The notes below the pieces were generated by a model. It had not been told where the DNA came from. It saw only the letters and a list, made by a program, of their open reading frames with translations, and did no database searches. From assembly GCA_903895195.1 (NCBI GenBank), contig CAITSZ010000037.1, positions 1 to 64,000 on the forward strand: a stretch of 64,000 bases of DNA, given 5' to 3'. A program made the translations under genes and the position numbers. Positions 53,391-62,920 of the stretch are shown in pieces; within the stretch, counting starts at the first letter, position 1; each line of letters begins with the position of its first letter. Origin of the DNA: an uncultured Chlorobiaceae bacterium (lineage in GTDB: Bacteria > Bacteroidota > Chlorobiia > Chlorobiales > Chlorobiaceae).

Positions 53391-54442
53391 ACCAGAGAGC
53401 CCTGGCAACTTGAACCGGCCCCGGCCGTACATCCGTAACAGTGCTGACCGACTGTTATAAGTCGACTCTGTAGCTTTGCCTCATTGAACAGGCTGATATG
53501 CTGAGGAGCTCTTTTCTCAACAGGCAGATTAAGCATCTGATTGAAATCACAATCGTAAAGTGTGCCGTCCCACCCCACAGAGAGTGTTGTTCTGCACATC
53601 AGGTTGTTCATTGCAAGGGGATTGAAGCTTTTTGCCAGGAGCGTCATATAGTGGCAGTACTGGCCGCTTTCAAGCAGATCGTTGAGAAAACGGCTGATCG
53701 GCATGTTGGTAATAGTATAGAGATGGTTGAAAACTATGCCATGCTCTTCGACGAGCTGCTCTCGGTAAGCCATCTCAAGCTGATGCTGCTCCTGAGGCAG
53801 TGATGGGCCTCCTGGATTATAGACAAGGTTGAGTTCAAGGCCGGTCTCCTCTTTACCATATCCAAGGGTATTGAGCAGTTTCAGTGCCGCAATTGAGCGG
53901 TCAAAAACCCCTTTTCCCCGGATACTGTCAACATTTGTCCTCGTGTAGCAGGGGAGTGAGGCAATAAGGGTTACGCGGTGCTGTTTGAGAAATTCAGGAA
54001 TGTCACCGTATTTCTCATTACCGGTGAACAGTGTCAGGTTCGAACGGACAATGATTGTAGCGTCACTCACTTTTGCTCTGATACACTGAATAAACCAGCG
54101 AAATTCCGGGTTCATTTCCGGCGATCCTCCTGTAATATCGACAGTGCTTATACTGCTTTTATCAAGAGTTTCAAGGCACTCGAGCATTGTTTGACGACTC
54201 ATCACCTCCGTGCGTTCCGGGCCAGCCTCAACATGGCAGTGGCGGCATACGAGGTTGCAGCGGTAGCCGGTGTTGATCTGTAATACATTGATACCGGTAG
54301 CCGAGAGAGGAGCCTTAGCACTCTCATTAACAGCTTTATTGAACGCAATGATACCGCAATCAGTCTCTTCCAGCAGCTTAACCTGAGCGTCAGCAGCTGC
54401 AGAGAGAGTGATTTTCCGGAATGTCGATGGTTTTTGTTGCAT
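53387..54442 (-). CDS. arsS: Radical SAM protein ArsS (arsenosugar biosynthesis type)
   Basis: A 351-residue radical SAM enzyme with the 4Fe-4S motif CNLVCRHCHV (CxxxCxxC), the SAM-binding TGGSPEMNPEF and a Cys-rich C-terminus (CRTTLSVGWDGTLYDCDF; HCYGCTAGAGSSCQG). This matches ArsS, which is proposed to add the adenosyl-derived ribosyl group to dimethylarsenate. All key cysteines are Cys, not Sec. First gene of a three-gene overlapping operon. No arsM methyltransferase is visible, so the substrate may come from elsewhere. Confidence 0.87.
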   Translation of the reverse strand: MQQKPSTFRKITLSAAADAQVKLLEETDCGIIAFNKAVNESAKAPLSATGINVLQINTGYRCNLVCRHCHVEAGPERTEVMSRQTMLECLETLDKSSISTVDITGGSPEMNPEFRWFIQCIRAKVSDATIIVRSNLTLFTGNEKYGDIPEFLKQHRVTLIASLPCYTRTNVDSIRGKGVFDRSIAALKLLNTLGYGKEETGLELNLVYNPGGPSLPQEQHQLEMAYREQLVEEHGIVFNHLYTITNMPISRFLNDLLESGQYCHYMTLLAKSFNPLAMNNLMCRTTLSVGWDGTLYDCDFNQMLNLPVEKRAPQHISLFNEAKLQSRLITVGQHCYGCTAGAGSSCQGSLV

Positions 54443-54463
54443 GGCAAGAGTTGGCTAATTCAT

Positions 54464-55825
54464 TCAACCGCCCAGCTTGCTGAGGAGTTTTTCAGCAACC
54501 AGCATTCCGCTCAGTGCAGCCCCCTCCATAGATGCGAGATAACGTTGATCGGTATAATCGCCTGCAAGGAAGAAATTTTTGACAGGGCTTATCTGGTCAG
54601 GGCGGAATTGATCGACATCAGGTACCGCCTTATAGACAGATTGTGGAATTTTGACAATTGTCGATTTCAGAAGTTTTGCCCCTCGGGATTTTGGGAATCT
54701 GTCATGAATGTCTTTCATGACAAGGCCGGTGATGACATCGTTCGGCATATTCATGAGCTGGTGAGCTGGAGCAAGAACAAGGCTCATGACGCTGCCGCCG
54801 GTTGCCGTTCCCGTACCGTTCTGAAAATCTTCTGTACAGGTGATAGATACATCTGCAAAAGTCGCAAAAATCGTTCCCTGCGAAAACATCAGATTATCGG
54901 TATCAGTTATTTTTCTGTCAAACCAGAGCTGGCAGTTGGCAACCGGGCTGCCGACAAACTCATGCAGATTGCGGAAATATTTATGCGCCAGCCACTCGAC
55001 GGGCACTAATTTCTTGATGTTATGTACAGGCAGTGCCGATATATAGGCATCGGCTTCAATGATATGGCCGTCCTGCAGAACCGCATGTTTAATAGTTTCA
55101 TCACTGTTCAGTTCAAAGCGGTTCAGCTTTGCATCAACAAAAATACGCCCGCCCTTGCTCTGTATATACTGACGCATCGGCTCAATCATCGAATCGCCGG
55201 GATTTTTGCGGAAAAAGGCAAACTTTGTTGCTGTATAGTCCGTCCCGAAATATTTGAAAATTGTTATCATCGGTCGGGCGCTGATGATGTTAGGCTCTAT
55301 GAAGTTCATGGCAAGAGAAATGGCGCGCCACAGCTTCTGCAGTGAATGTTCAGAAGCTCCTCTCAGACGGTGCCATTCCGAATAGGTCATATGGTCCTGG
55401 CTGCGGAAATACTCCTCATTGCCAAGAATGGCAGGGAAGAGCCCCTTGATCAGAGAGATTTTATCCCACACGGTAAGAAAATCAGTCTGCAGACCGCCGA
55501 CAACCTCTGCCCAGGGGCTCGGAAGCTTTGCCTTTTTGAAATAGGACTGCTTGCCGTCAGACTCCGCATAGATGAGCGAATGCTCTTTCCACTGATAATT
55601 ATCTCCAGCTCCGACCTGCTTGAGGTATTTCTGAAGCTGCTGGTAACCGCCGAAAACAATATGCAGCCCGGACTCTATGGAATCTCCATCACTGTCTTTC
55701 CAGACCGAAACCTTCCCGCCAAGTACTTTACGCTTCTCATAAATCTCAACAGTATGTCCTCGATCCACAAGTTCTATCGCTGCGCTGAGTCCTGCAACTC
55801 CTGCGCCGAAAATTGCTATTTTCAC
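54464..55825 (-). CDS. crtQ: Plant/cyanobacterial-type carotene desaturase (probably CrtQ)
   Basis: FAD enzyme of 453 residues, desaturating carotenes in the membrane. FAD motif IFGAGVAGLSAAIELVDRG at the N-terminus; signatures SGLHIVFGGY and PVKNFFLAGDYTDQRYLAS at the C-terminus. The C-terminus resembles zeta-carotene desaturase (CrtQ/ZDS) while the middle (WKEHSLIYAE) resembles phytoene desaturase (CrtP/PDS), so CrtP is the alternative. The genes downstream (leftward) are arsS and the two glycosyltransferases. It is divergent from the Lrp gene. Confidence 0.8.
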   Translation of the reverse strand: MKIAIFGAGVAGLSAAIELVDRGHTVEIYEKRKVLGGKVSVWKDSDGDSIESGLHIVFGGYQQLQKYLKQVGAGDNYQWKEHSLIYAESDGKQSYFKKAKLPSPWAEVVGGLQTDFLTVWDKISLIKGLFPAILGNEEYFRSQDHMTYSEWHRLRGASEHSLQKLWRAISLAMNFIEPNIISARPMITIFKYFGTDYTATKFAFFRKNPGDSMIEPMRQYIQSKGGRIFVDAKLNRFELNSDETIKHAVLQDGHIIEADAYISALPVHNIKKLVPVEWLAHKYFRNLHEFVGSPVANCQLWFDRKITDTDNLMFSQGTIFATFADVSITCTEDFQNGTGTATGGSVMSLVLAPAHQLMNMPNDVITGLVMKDIHDRFPKSRGAKLLKSTIVKIPQSVYKAVPDVDQFRPDQISPVKNFFLAGDYTDQRYLASMEGAALSGMLVAEKLLSKLGG

Positions 55826-56200
55826 CGTTACTTAATTATTTGTGATTACAAGAGAAGTGGATTGCCCCGAAATCAAGGAGGGCAATTCAAGGCGTTAATA
55901 TACATAATTACAAGCCGATAAGGAAAACCATCCCTTTTGTAGGAAAGAGCAGGATTTTAAACAAAACAGAACCCCTGCAGTGCTCTCTTTATCAGGATTT
56001 CAATAAATTTTGCCAACATATAGGAAACGGAGAACGACTGATAATTACTTTCAATGGTATCGTTAACGTGCTGTGAATAAATATCGTTCCTAAATTATTT
56101 AAGAATTTTGCCTGAATTGAGGTGAATTCTAAAGAAACTGATTGTTTTTTTCTTATTATTAGTTAATTTCCTACAAAATTGAATTAAACAAAATCATGCC
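55826..56200. other. Divergent intergenic region, 375 bases
   Basis: Lies between crtQ and lrp. No gene, repeat or hairpin that I can support; it is AT-rich near both ends and presumably holds both promoters. Confidence 0.4.
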
Positions 56201-56725
56201 ATGTCGGGCCACCTTGATCTGATTGACCTTAAAATAATTGAGTCGCTTGGCGAAAACGGCAGAGTTCGATTGAGCGAACTTGCAGAAGTCGTCGGCCTTT
56301 CCATACCATCTGTCTCTGAGCGGCTTGATAAGCTGCAGAAGAATGGTATCATCAAAGGCTTTTCCACGGATATTGATGAACGGCAGCTTGGTTTTGATAT
56401 CCATGCGTTTGTAAGGGTTCGAATTGACTCCTCCAAGCATTACAAGTCATTTATGGAGCATGTAATGAAAGAGGATGAAATTATGGAGTGTTTTTCCGTT
56501 ACCGGTGATGGCTCGCATATTTTAAAAGTCATGACCCACAACACTGCATCCCTTGAAATGTTTCTTTCCAGAATACAGAGTTGGCCCGGAGTCCTTTCTA
56601 CAAATACCAGCTTTGTGCTTTCCCAGTTGAAGAAAAATAAAAAGATCAGTGCTGAAATTGTTCGCACAAACCTTCAGGACCGTCAGGTTCTGATAACGTT
56701 TGATGAAAAGAAATCAAGGAAATAA
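56201..56725 (+). CDS. Lrp/AsnC-family transcription regulator
   Basis: 174 residues: N-terminal HTH (DLIDLKIIESLGENGRVRLSELAEVV) and a RAM-type effector-binding domain (DEIMECFSVTGDGSHILKV). It precedes glutamine synthetase III by 55 bases in the same direction, so nitrogen or amino-acid control of that gene is likely. The tail is basic and slightly longer than usual. Confidence 0.92.
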   Translation: MSGHLDLIDLKIIESLGENGRVRLSELAEVVGLSIPSVSERLDKLQKNGIIKGFSTDIDERQLGFDIHAFVRVRIDSSKHYKSFMEHVMKEDEIMECFSVTGDGSHILKVMTHNTASLEMFLSRIQSWPGVLSTNTSFVLSQLKKNKKISAEIVRTNLQDRQVLITFDEKKSRK

Positions 56726-56779
56726 GAAATACGATAGATAGAGAATTCATTTTTTTCGGAGACAACACACACCAATATC

Positions 56780-58948
56780 ATGCAAATCAACAAGGAGGGT
56801 CTTTTGAAGAGCGATAGTAAAATTCCGGTTTCCACCTACTTTGGATCGTTGACCTTTGATCAGAAGGCCATGCGTTCAAAACTACCAAAAGAAGAGTTTG
56901 CTGCCTTGCAGGATACCATTAAAGCAGGTAAAAAAATATCTTCAGAAATTGCCGGCGTTGTAGCGCACGGCATGAAAGAGTGGGCAATGGAGCAGGGTGC
57001 TACTCATTACACCCACTGGTTCCAGCCTATGACCGGTTCCACAGCAGAAAAACACGACGCTTTTTTATCGATTGACCGCGACGGTACACCGATAGAGCGT
57101 TTTTCAGGTGAGCAGCTTATTCAGGGTGAGCCGGATGCATCAAGCTTCCCGTCAGGCGGTATGCGTACCACTTTTGAAGCACGTGGTTACACCGCATGGG
57201 ATCCTTCCAGCCCTGCATTCCTCATGAAGGGCGGCAAAGATCTTACTCTTTGTATTCCAACCGTATTCATTTCCTATCACGGCGAAGCGCTCGATTCCAA
57301 GACTCCGCTGTTGCGTTCTATGGAAGCTGTCAGCAGCTCAGCCATCCGCCTGCTTGAAACACTTGGCGTTACAGGTGTAACTCGAGTCAAAACGTTTGCA
57401 GGTTGCGAGCAGGAATACTTCCTTATCGATAAGAAATTCTTTATCGAGCGTCCTGACCTTGTCATGTGTGGTCGTACCCTGCTTGGAGCTCTTCCACCAA
57501 AAGGCCAGCAGCTTGAAGACCACTATTTTGGATCAATTCCTGACCGTGTGCTTGAATTCATGCAGGATGTCGAACATGAACTCTACCTGCTCGGTATTCC
57601 AGCCAAGACCCGTCACAATGAGGTTGCACCTCACCAGTTTGAACTTGCTCCGATTTTCGAAGAGGCCAACATTGCCGTCGATCACAACCTGCTTGTCATG
57701 GAAGTGATGAAAAAGATTGCCGACAAAAAGGAATTTGCACTTCTTCTGGCTGAAAAACCGTTTGCCGGCATCAATGGCTCAGGCAAGCACAACAACTGGT
57801 CAATCGGCACAAACACCGGCATTAATCTGCTTGATCCAGGTGATACTCCTGAAAAGAACATTCAGTTCCTTGTTTTCCTTGTGGCAGTCCTCAAAGGAGT
57901 CCATAAGAGAGCAGATGTGCTGAGAATGTCAATAGCCAGCATGGGCAACGATCACCGTCTTGGTGCCAACGAAGCTCCTCCTGCAGTTGTAACCGTATTC
58001 CTTGGCGAGTTGCTCGAAAGAGTGCTTGATGCAATCGAAAGCGGCAAGGTTGACCTGAAAACTGAAAAACAGGTTCTTAATCTCGGCCTTTCACAGGTTC
58101 CTGAGGTCAACAAAGACTACACAGACCGTAACCGTACCTCCCCGTTTGCGTTCACAGGCAACAAATTTGAGTTCAGGGCTGTAGGTTCTTCCCAGGCCGC
58201 TTCAGTGCCGAACATGGTGCTCAACACCCTTATGGCCGAAGCTCTTGACGAGATAACTGATGCTATTCAGGCAAAGCTCAAATCTGGAAAGGAAAAGGAT
58301 TCTGCAATTCTCGAAACTCTACGCGAGCAGATTACAGCTACCAAGCCTATCCGTTACCAGGGCGACAACTATGCCGAAGCACTTCAGAAGGCCGCTTTCG
58401 AAAGAGGGTTGCCAAACCTGAAAAACACTCCTCAGGCACTCAGAGCACTGCTTAAGAAGGATGTACAGGAGATGTTTGTCAAATACGGTGTCCTGACTGT
58501 TCCGGAGATAGAATCAAGGCTGCACATCCGCCTCGAGCGCTATGTCAAGGGTATTGATATCGAAGCCCGCACCCTGCAGCTTATGCTCAAGACCTTCGTC
58601 ATTCCAGATGTTTTCGAATACCAGGGCGATCTTGGCAACTCGTTCAACAACCTGCTCTCTGCAGCGGATGCTATCGGTCTATCCGACAAGACGCTCAAGA
58701 GCCAGGCTGATAACTTCAAAATGGTGGCCGAAAACCTTTCAACGCTTATCGACCTCAGTGCAGAGCTCGATGAGGCCATTGAAAAAATCGAGACACTGCC
58801 AACCGAGTTTGACAAGGCTGACTATTGCGCAGATGAACTCCTTCCGTTCATGGTTACAGTCCGCGAAGTAGCCGACAGCCTCGAACGCGTTGTCGACCGC
58901 AGCCGCTGGCAGCTCCCAACCTACTCGGAAATGCTCTTCCAGCACTAA
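56780..58948 (+). CDS. glnN: Glutamine synthetase type III
   Basis: A 722-residue GSIII, making glutamine from glutamate, ammonia and ATP in the cytoplasm; the length is typical of this class and far above GSI. Signatures include STYFGSLTFDQKAMR, HYTHWFQPMTGSTAEKHDAF, ETLGVTGVTRVKTFAGCEQE, NEVAPHQFELAPIFEEANIA and GINGSGKHNNWSIGTN. Preceded by an Lrp-type regulator and followed by a strong terminator. Confidence 0.96.
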   Translation: MQINKEGLLKSDSKIPVSTYFGSLTFDQKAMRSKLPKEEFAALQDTIKAGKKISSEIAGVVAHGMKEWAMEQGATHYTHWFQPMTGSTAEKHDAFLSIDRDGTPIERFSGEQLIQGEPDASSFPSGGMRTTFEARGYTAWDPSSPAFLMKGGKDLTLCIPTVFISYHGEALDSKTPLLRSMEAVSSSAIRLLETLGVTGVTRVKTFAGCEQEYFLIDKKFFIERPDLVMCGRTLLGALPPKGQQLEDHYFGSIPDRVLEFMQDVEHELYLLGIPAKTRHNEVAPHQFELAPIFEEANIAVDHNLLVMEVMKKIADKKEFALLLAEKPFAGINGSGKHNNWSIGTNTGINLLDPGDTPEKNIQFLVFLVAVLKGVHKRADVLRMSIASMGNDHRLGANEAPPAVVTVFLGELLERVLDAIESGKVDLKTEKQVLNLGLSQVPEVNKDYTDRNRTSPFAFTGNKFEFRAVGSSQAASVPNMVLNTLMAEALDEITDAIQAKLKSGKEKDSAILETLREQITATKPIRYQGDNYAEALQKAAFERGLPNLKNTPQALRALLKKDVQEMFVKYGVLTVPEIESRLHIRLERYVKGIDIEARTLQLMLKTFVIPDVFEYQGDLGNSFNNLLSAADAIGLSDKTLKSQADNFKMVAENLSTLIDLSAELDEAIEKIETLPTEFDKADYCADELLPFMVTVREVADSLERVVDRSRWQLPTYSEMLFQH

Positions 58949-58968
58949 GCAACAAAAGTCCCACAACA

Positions 58969-59003
58969 AACAAAGGCCCGCACCAGCGGGCCTTTGTTGT
59001 TTC
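58969..59003 (+). terminator. Intrinsic terminator after glnN
   Basis: 13-bp stem (core GGCCCGC/GCGGGCC) with an ACCA loop, followed by a T-rich stretch. Confidence 0.88.
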
Positions 59004-59020
59004 TAATCCCACGCCAAAAA

Positions 59021-59215
59021 AAATATAAGTCCCATAGTCCCCATAAGCCCCATTCCCCACCTCTTCAACTGCCCACTGCCCACTGCCCACACTGCCCAAT
59101 GCCCACTGCCCACTCTCTTCACTTTCCTCCCTCAGCACTTGAGAAGCCCCCCTCCGCATCCACCGCCAAAAAAGTATAAGTCCTATAGGTCCTATGAGTC
59201 CTATACGCCCTATTC
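59021..59215. repeat. Composite repeat cluster (TATAAGTCC and CTGCCCA modules)
   Basis: TATAAGTCCCATAG module (59024-59052), TGCCCAC heptamers (59066-59114), a short CTCAGCACTT (59131) and a second TATAAGTCCTATAGG module (59175-59212). It fills the space between the glnN terminator and the next gene. Confidence 0.7.
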
Positions 59216-59310
59216 CCTACTAAAGAAAATATTTTTATTGCAAACCTTAACTTATCCCGTATTTTTATCATCTTGTTCCCGTTTTTCCCTGAAATACAAA
59301 CGCTGCCGAC

Positions 59311-59817
59311 ATGCCAGAGGTTTTTCATTATCCCATTACCTATCCCGCATGGTGGATGGATTCATATTTTCTTCTCACCTGGTGTCTTGGAATGCTTTTT
59401 CTCAGCTTCGGTTGGGCAATATTTTTCCGATACGGTAAGTTTACCTACGGCGTTGATCTTGGCTGTTTTTGGAAAACCACACTGTTGCTTATCCTTACAA
59501 CCATATCTCTCGGCGGTCCCAATTACTACAATACCCGTTTTGTCGGAGAGCATGGTCAGGACGGAGATGCAATCAAAATAACCACCGACAAGCTGCTCTA
59601 TTTAGATCGCAAAGGCAATGAGAAAAAAATCACTCTCTCTGATATAAGCTCAATATATCAGGAAACTATTACCTATAATCCTCCGCCGAAAATTTTTATT
59701 GTCGCAGGAAAAGCACCTGTCAGGGATTCAATATTTGTAACAACCAGCCTTCCCGATTACAAGCGACTTCTGTCAGACCTGTCTAAAAAAACCGGTATTG
59801 AAGCAAAGCTGCGCTGA
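59311..59817 (+). CDS. Hypothetical membrane protein, 168 aa
   Basis: 168 residues with two predicted TMs (about residues 18-40 and 53-71) and a soluble C-terminal domain of alternating strands (TTDKLLYLDRKGNEKKITLSD; PRDSIFVTTSLPDY-like). No family recognised. It ends 16 bases before the coaX start, so the two may be co-transcribed. Confidence 0.7.
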   Translation: MPEVFHYPITYPAWWMDSYFLLTWCLGMLFLSFGWAIFFRYGKFTYGVDLGCFWKTTLLLILTTISLGGPNYYNTRFVGEHGQDGDAIKITTDKLLYLDRKGNEKKITLSDISSIYQETITYNPPPKIFIVAGKAPVRDSIFVTTSLPDYKRLLSDLSKKTGIEAKLR

Positions 59818-59833
59818 GTACTTTTTTACAAGG

Positions 59834-60664
59834 ATGCCCGATCACATGCTTTATTCCAGCGAACAACCTCTTCAAAATGCGCTGCTTTTTGTTGCTGAAA
59901 TAGGCAACACAACCGCTTCATTTGCAGTTTTCAGTGGAGAAGAGTGCCTTGCAGTGCATAAGGTGCCGTCAATAATGCTCTCCGGATATGAGGATGTTAC
60001 TGCTCAGGTAGCTCCTATCCTTAAAAAGTATCCCGCCATTGCCGATGCTGCGCTCTGCAGTGTTGTCCCTTCAATTGGTTCATTTGTCAGCAACTTTCTG
60101 CGCGACCAACTTACAGGTCGGGTGCTTGAGGTCACCTCTCAGGTGCAGCTCCCCTTTATGCTGCGCTACGCTTCGCTCGAATCCTTTGGTGCCGACCGCA
60201 TAGCCCTCTGTGCCCAGAGCAGCAGACTCTACCCCGAAGAGGCGGTTATCGCGCTTGATATCGGTACAGCCATTACCGTTGATGTTCTTGGTTCCGACAG
60301 GGCATATCTCGGAGGTCTTATTCTCCCGGGTCTTGACCTTATGGCAAAAGCTCTGAACCAGCATACTGCCCAGCTTCCGTTGGTAAGCATGAATCTTCCA
60401 GATACGCTTATAGGATCTTCTACATCGGAATGCATCCGTAACGGTATTATCTGGGGTTGTGTATCCGGGATTGAAGGGCTACTTGTCAAGATTAAAACCA
60501 TGCTCTTGGAGAAGCATAACGAAGAGAATATCAGGGTTATTGCGACTGGCGGCAACGCGCCCCTTATTGTCGGAATGCTTGCAGCTTCACCAGTGCTTGA
60601 TGAGCTTGCGGTGCTCAGGGGCACCCGCTATCTCTTTACCTTCAATGCACACTCTTCCCTCTGA
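59834..60664 (+). CDS. coaX: Type III pantothenate kinase
   Basis: First step of CoA synthesis, phosphorylating pantothenate. About 276 residues with the ASKHA phosphate-binding motifs FVAEIGNTTASFAVF near the N-terminus and ALDIGTAITVDVLG; GADRIALCAQ and GGLILPGLDLMAKALNQHTAQLP fit CoaX. The ATG at 59834 is chosen tentatively; one at 59846 is possible. The 3' end overlaps aroB by 23 bases in convergent orientation. Confidence 0.92.
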   Translation: MPDHMLYSSEQPLQNALLFVAEIGNTTASFAVFSGEECLAVHKVPSIMLSGYEDVTAQVAPILKKYPAIADAALCSVVPSIGSFVSNFLRDQLTGRVLEVTSQVQLPFMLRYASLESFGADRIALCAQSSRLYPEEAVIALDIGTAITVDVLGSDRAYLGGLILPGLDLMAKALNQHTAQLPLVSMNLPDTLIGSSTSECIRNGIIWGCVSGIEGLLVKIKTMLLEKHNEENIRVIATGGNAPLIVGMLAASPVLDELAVLRGTRYLFTFNAHSSL

Positions 60665-61739
60665 AGAGTGTCCGGCCGTCATCAATAGCTTTCAGCACCT
60701 CTTTGTCATCAACGTTATTCTCCAGCAAAAAGGCCTCACCCAATCTTTTCAGCAGCACAAAACGGAGCTTTTTATCCAGTTTCTTCTTGTCGGAAAACAT
60801 GTTTTCAAGCAGGATACCGCTATCGATATCGAGAAACCTGCGTTTAAGTACCCCTTTGGGAAAACGGAACTTCTTCAGGATAGAGAGTCCTCTCTCAAGC
60901 GATATTGTATCAAGATAGCCGAGATTGTGGGATAAACAGAGAGCGCAAACCATGCCGATTGTTACCGCCTCACCGTGACGCAGGTGGCGGTACTCAGCCA
61001 GTTTTTCCAGCCCGTGCGCAAAGGTATGTCCGAAATTGAGGGTTGCCCTCAGCCCATTCTCTTCCCTGAAATCCTTTTTGACAACATCATCCTTGATGAA
61101 TGCACTCTTTTTGACTGCTTCAGTCAGCCATGGCTCCTGAAGTTCGGTAATGGCTTTGAAATTGATGTCAAGAAACGAAAGGAAAGGCTCATCGGCAATA
61201 AAGCCGTACTTGATCACTTCCGCCATTCCTGAATAAATTTCCCGCTGTGGCAGGGTTTTAAGGTATGAAGGATCAATCAGCACCAGTTCCGGCAGATGGA
61301 AAAAACCGATCAGATTTTTGCCGAGAGGGTGGTTAATGGCCACCTTACCGCCAATCGAGCTGTCAGTCATAGCCAGCAGCGTCGTTGGAAGCTGAATAAC
61401 CGGTATGCCGCGATAGTAGCTTGCCGCTATAAACCCGCCGAGATCACCTACAACCCCGCCTCCGACAGCAAGCAGGTTCCAGCTTCGGTCAACATCCGCC
61501 TCAATCATACTGCCGTAAAGGCGATAAGCCGCATTGAAACTTTTTGAAGCCTCCCGTGCCGGCACAACCAGCTCTTTGCAAAGAAAGCCTTCATGGGTCA
61601 GCGTGTTAAGAAGCTCGTCTCCGTAAAGCTTGCGGGTATGTTCATCAAAGAGCACCACGACTTTTTTTGAAAGCCCGTGAGTTCCAAACAATGCACCAAG
61701 TCCAGCAGTAACCGGCGTTCCTACAATTATCGTACTCAC
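60642..61739 (-). CDS. aroB: 3-dehydroquinate synthase
   Basis: NAD-dependent shikimate-pathway enzyme of 365 residues. Signatures: GGGVVGDLGGFIAASYYRG, QLPTTLLAMTDSSIGGKVAIN, the metal motif LNFGHTFAHGLE and RHGEAVTIGMV. It lies 18 bases downstream of aroK, the usual pairing. Its 3' end overlaps the 3' end of coaX. Confidence 0.96.
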   Translation of the reverse strand: MSTIIVGTPVTAGLGALFGTHGLSKKVVVLFDEHTRKLYGDELLNTLTHEGFLCKELVVPAREASKSFNAAYRLYGSMIEADVDRSWNLLAVGGGVVGDLGGFIAASYYRGIPVIQLPTTLLAMTDSSIGGKVAINHPLGKNLIGFFHLPELVLIDPSYLKTLPQREIYSGMAEVIKYGFIADEPFLSFLDINFKAITELQEPWLTEAVKKSAFIKDDVVKKDFREENGLRATLNFGHTFAHGLEKLAEYRHLRHGEAVTIGMVCALCLSHNLGYLDTISLERGLSILKKFRFPKGVLKRRFLDIDSGILLENMFSDKKKLDKKLRFVLLKRLGEAFLLENNVDDKEVLKAIDDGRTLFRGKSVH

Positions 61740-61757
61740 AACATGCGTGTTTTATTA

Positions 61758-62330
61758 TTAATCAGGAGTGCTGGCTGATGCCTTTCTGACATACCGCTCT
61801 ATTTTTCTGGTCAGTTCCTCGACTGTTGACCCTATCCGGTTAATATCAGTATTGACGGTGATGTCAGCGCTCTCATATCGCGGTTCCCGTATTGAAAGGA
61901 TTGTCGAAATTTTATCCTCAATCTCTTCGCGCGATAGCTTTTGTCCGTTTTTGCCCTTAAGCAGTGGTCGATCGGTTTTGTTGAACAGCCTTCTTGCAAG
62001 TGTTTTTGATGGAGACTTCAAATAGACCAGAGTGCCTGACTCTTTAATCAGTTCATAAGCACGGTCATTTTCCAGCACACCGCCCCCGAGTGATATCACC
62101 AGGTTGTTTTGCTCAACAACTTCCCTGATAGTTTGATGTTCAAGATTCCTGAAATGCTCCTCTCCGCTTTCAGCAAAAATCCTGGTAATTGTTTTCCCGG
62201 CATTTTTTTCGATTGTCTGATCAAGGTCAATAAACTCATAACCGAGCGAATTGGCCAATAGCGGCCCTATCGTCGATTTACCTGATCCGCTGAACCCGGT
62301 TAAAAATATCAGTGAATGATGCTTCGGCAC
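61758..62330 (-). CDS. aroK: Shikimate kinase
   Basis: A 190-residue P-loop kinase phosphorylating shikimate. Walker A GFSGSGKST, the shikimate-binding DLDQTIEKNAG and ISLGGGVLEND motif are intact. Operon with aroB. Confidence 0.95.
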   Translation of the reverse strand: MPKHHSLIFLTGFSGSGKSTIGPLLANSLGYEFIDLDQTIEKNAGKTITRIFAESGEEHFRNLEHQTIREVVEQNNLVISLGGGVLENDRAYELIKESGTLVYLKSPSKTLARRLFNKTDRPLLKGKNGQKLSREEIEDKISTILSIREPRYESADITVNTDINRIGSTVEELTRKIERYVRKASASTPD

Positions 62331-62920
62331 GGTTTACTGTTAAAACTTTCCGGTTACGTTTGCCTCTGGATTCATGAGTAATGCAGAGATTCATCAAACA
62401 AAACAAAATCTGCATCTTTTGGTTTCCTTATCGCGGCAAATATATACAATAAAGCAAAAAAAAGCATTGTTCATCAGCAGTTTGAATCCATCAGCAAGGT
62501 TCCCCGGTAAGATTATTATCTCTCCGCCAGTTACGGTTATTGCCATAGTGTCCTGAAAATCATAGATTCTCTTGCTAATACCCTTTAAATCGTTTAAAAA
62601 TAATGAAAAAGCTTTACATCATAAAAACGGGGCACCACATTTTCCTCAACCCCTGAAAGCCTCGGCGATTTCGATGACTGGATCCAGTCTGCCCCTTGCT
62701 GGCTCTATTACATTGTATATATCTCCCGAAAAGGGTTTCGCTATTACAGTGTAACTGCAGCTGATTTATGGGCTTCAAAATGCCGTATAAACAGGATTTG
62801 CCTAAAAGCGTTTATTGCCAATATATTCATACATTAGTATATAATAGTCTGGCATATTTTGGAGTAACCCTCCTCACTGTCAGAATGTAATTTCTCTTCG
62901 TCCTTAATAAGTTGCCCCCA
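62331..62920. other. Intergenic region with gene remnant, 590 bases
   Basis: No intact gene. A frameshifted fragment of an amidotransferase-like gene is at 62603-62690, listed separately; the rest shows nothing that I can support. Confidence 0.45.
62603..62690 (+). pseudogene. Frameshifted fragment of a class I glutamine-amidotransferase-like gene
   Basis: ATG at 62603 reads MKKLYIIKTG and then goes out of frame at a GGGG run (62639-62642). Removing one G gives KTGTTFSSTPESLGDFDDW, which matches the N-terminus of glutamine amidotransferase-like proteins as I recall them (KTGTTFP...GDFDDW). After that the similarity ends, so only the first ~30 codons remain. Confidence 0.5.

Noticed and set aside
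53387..53500. Selenocysteine site in ArsS
   Set aside because: Some relatives use Sec near the C-terminus, but here all positions are Cys and there is no in-frame TGA.
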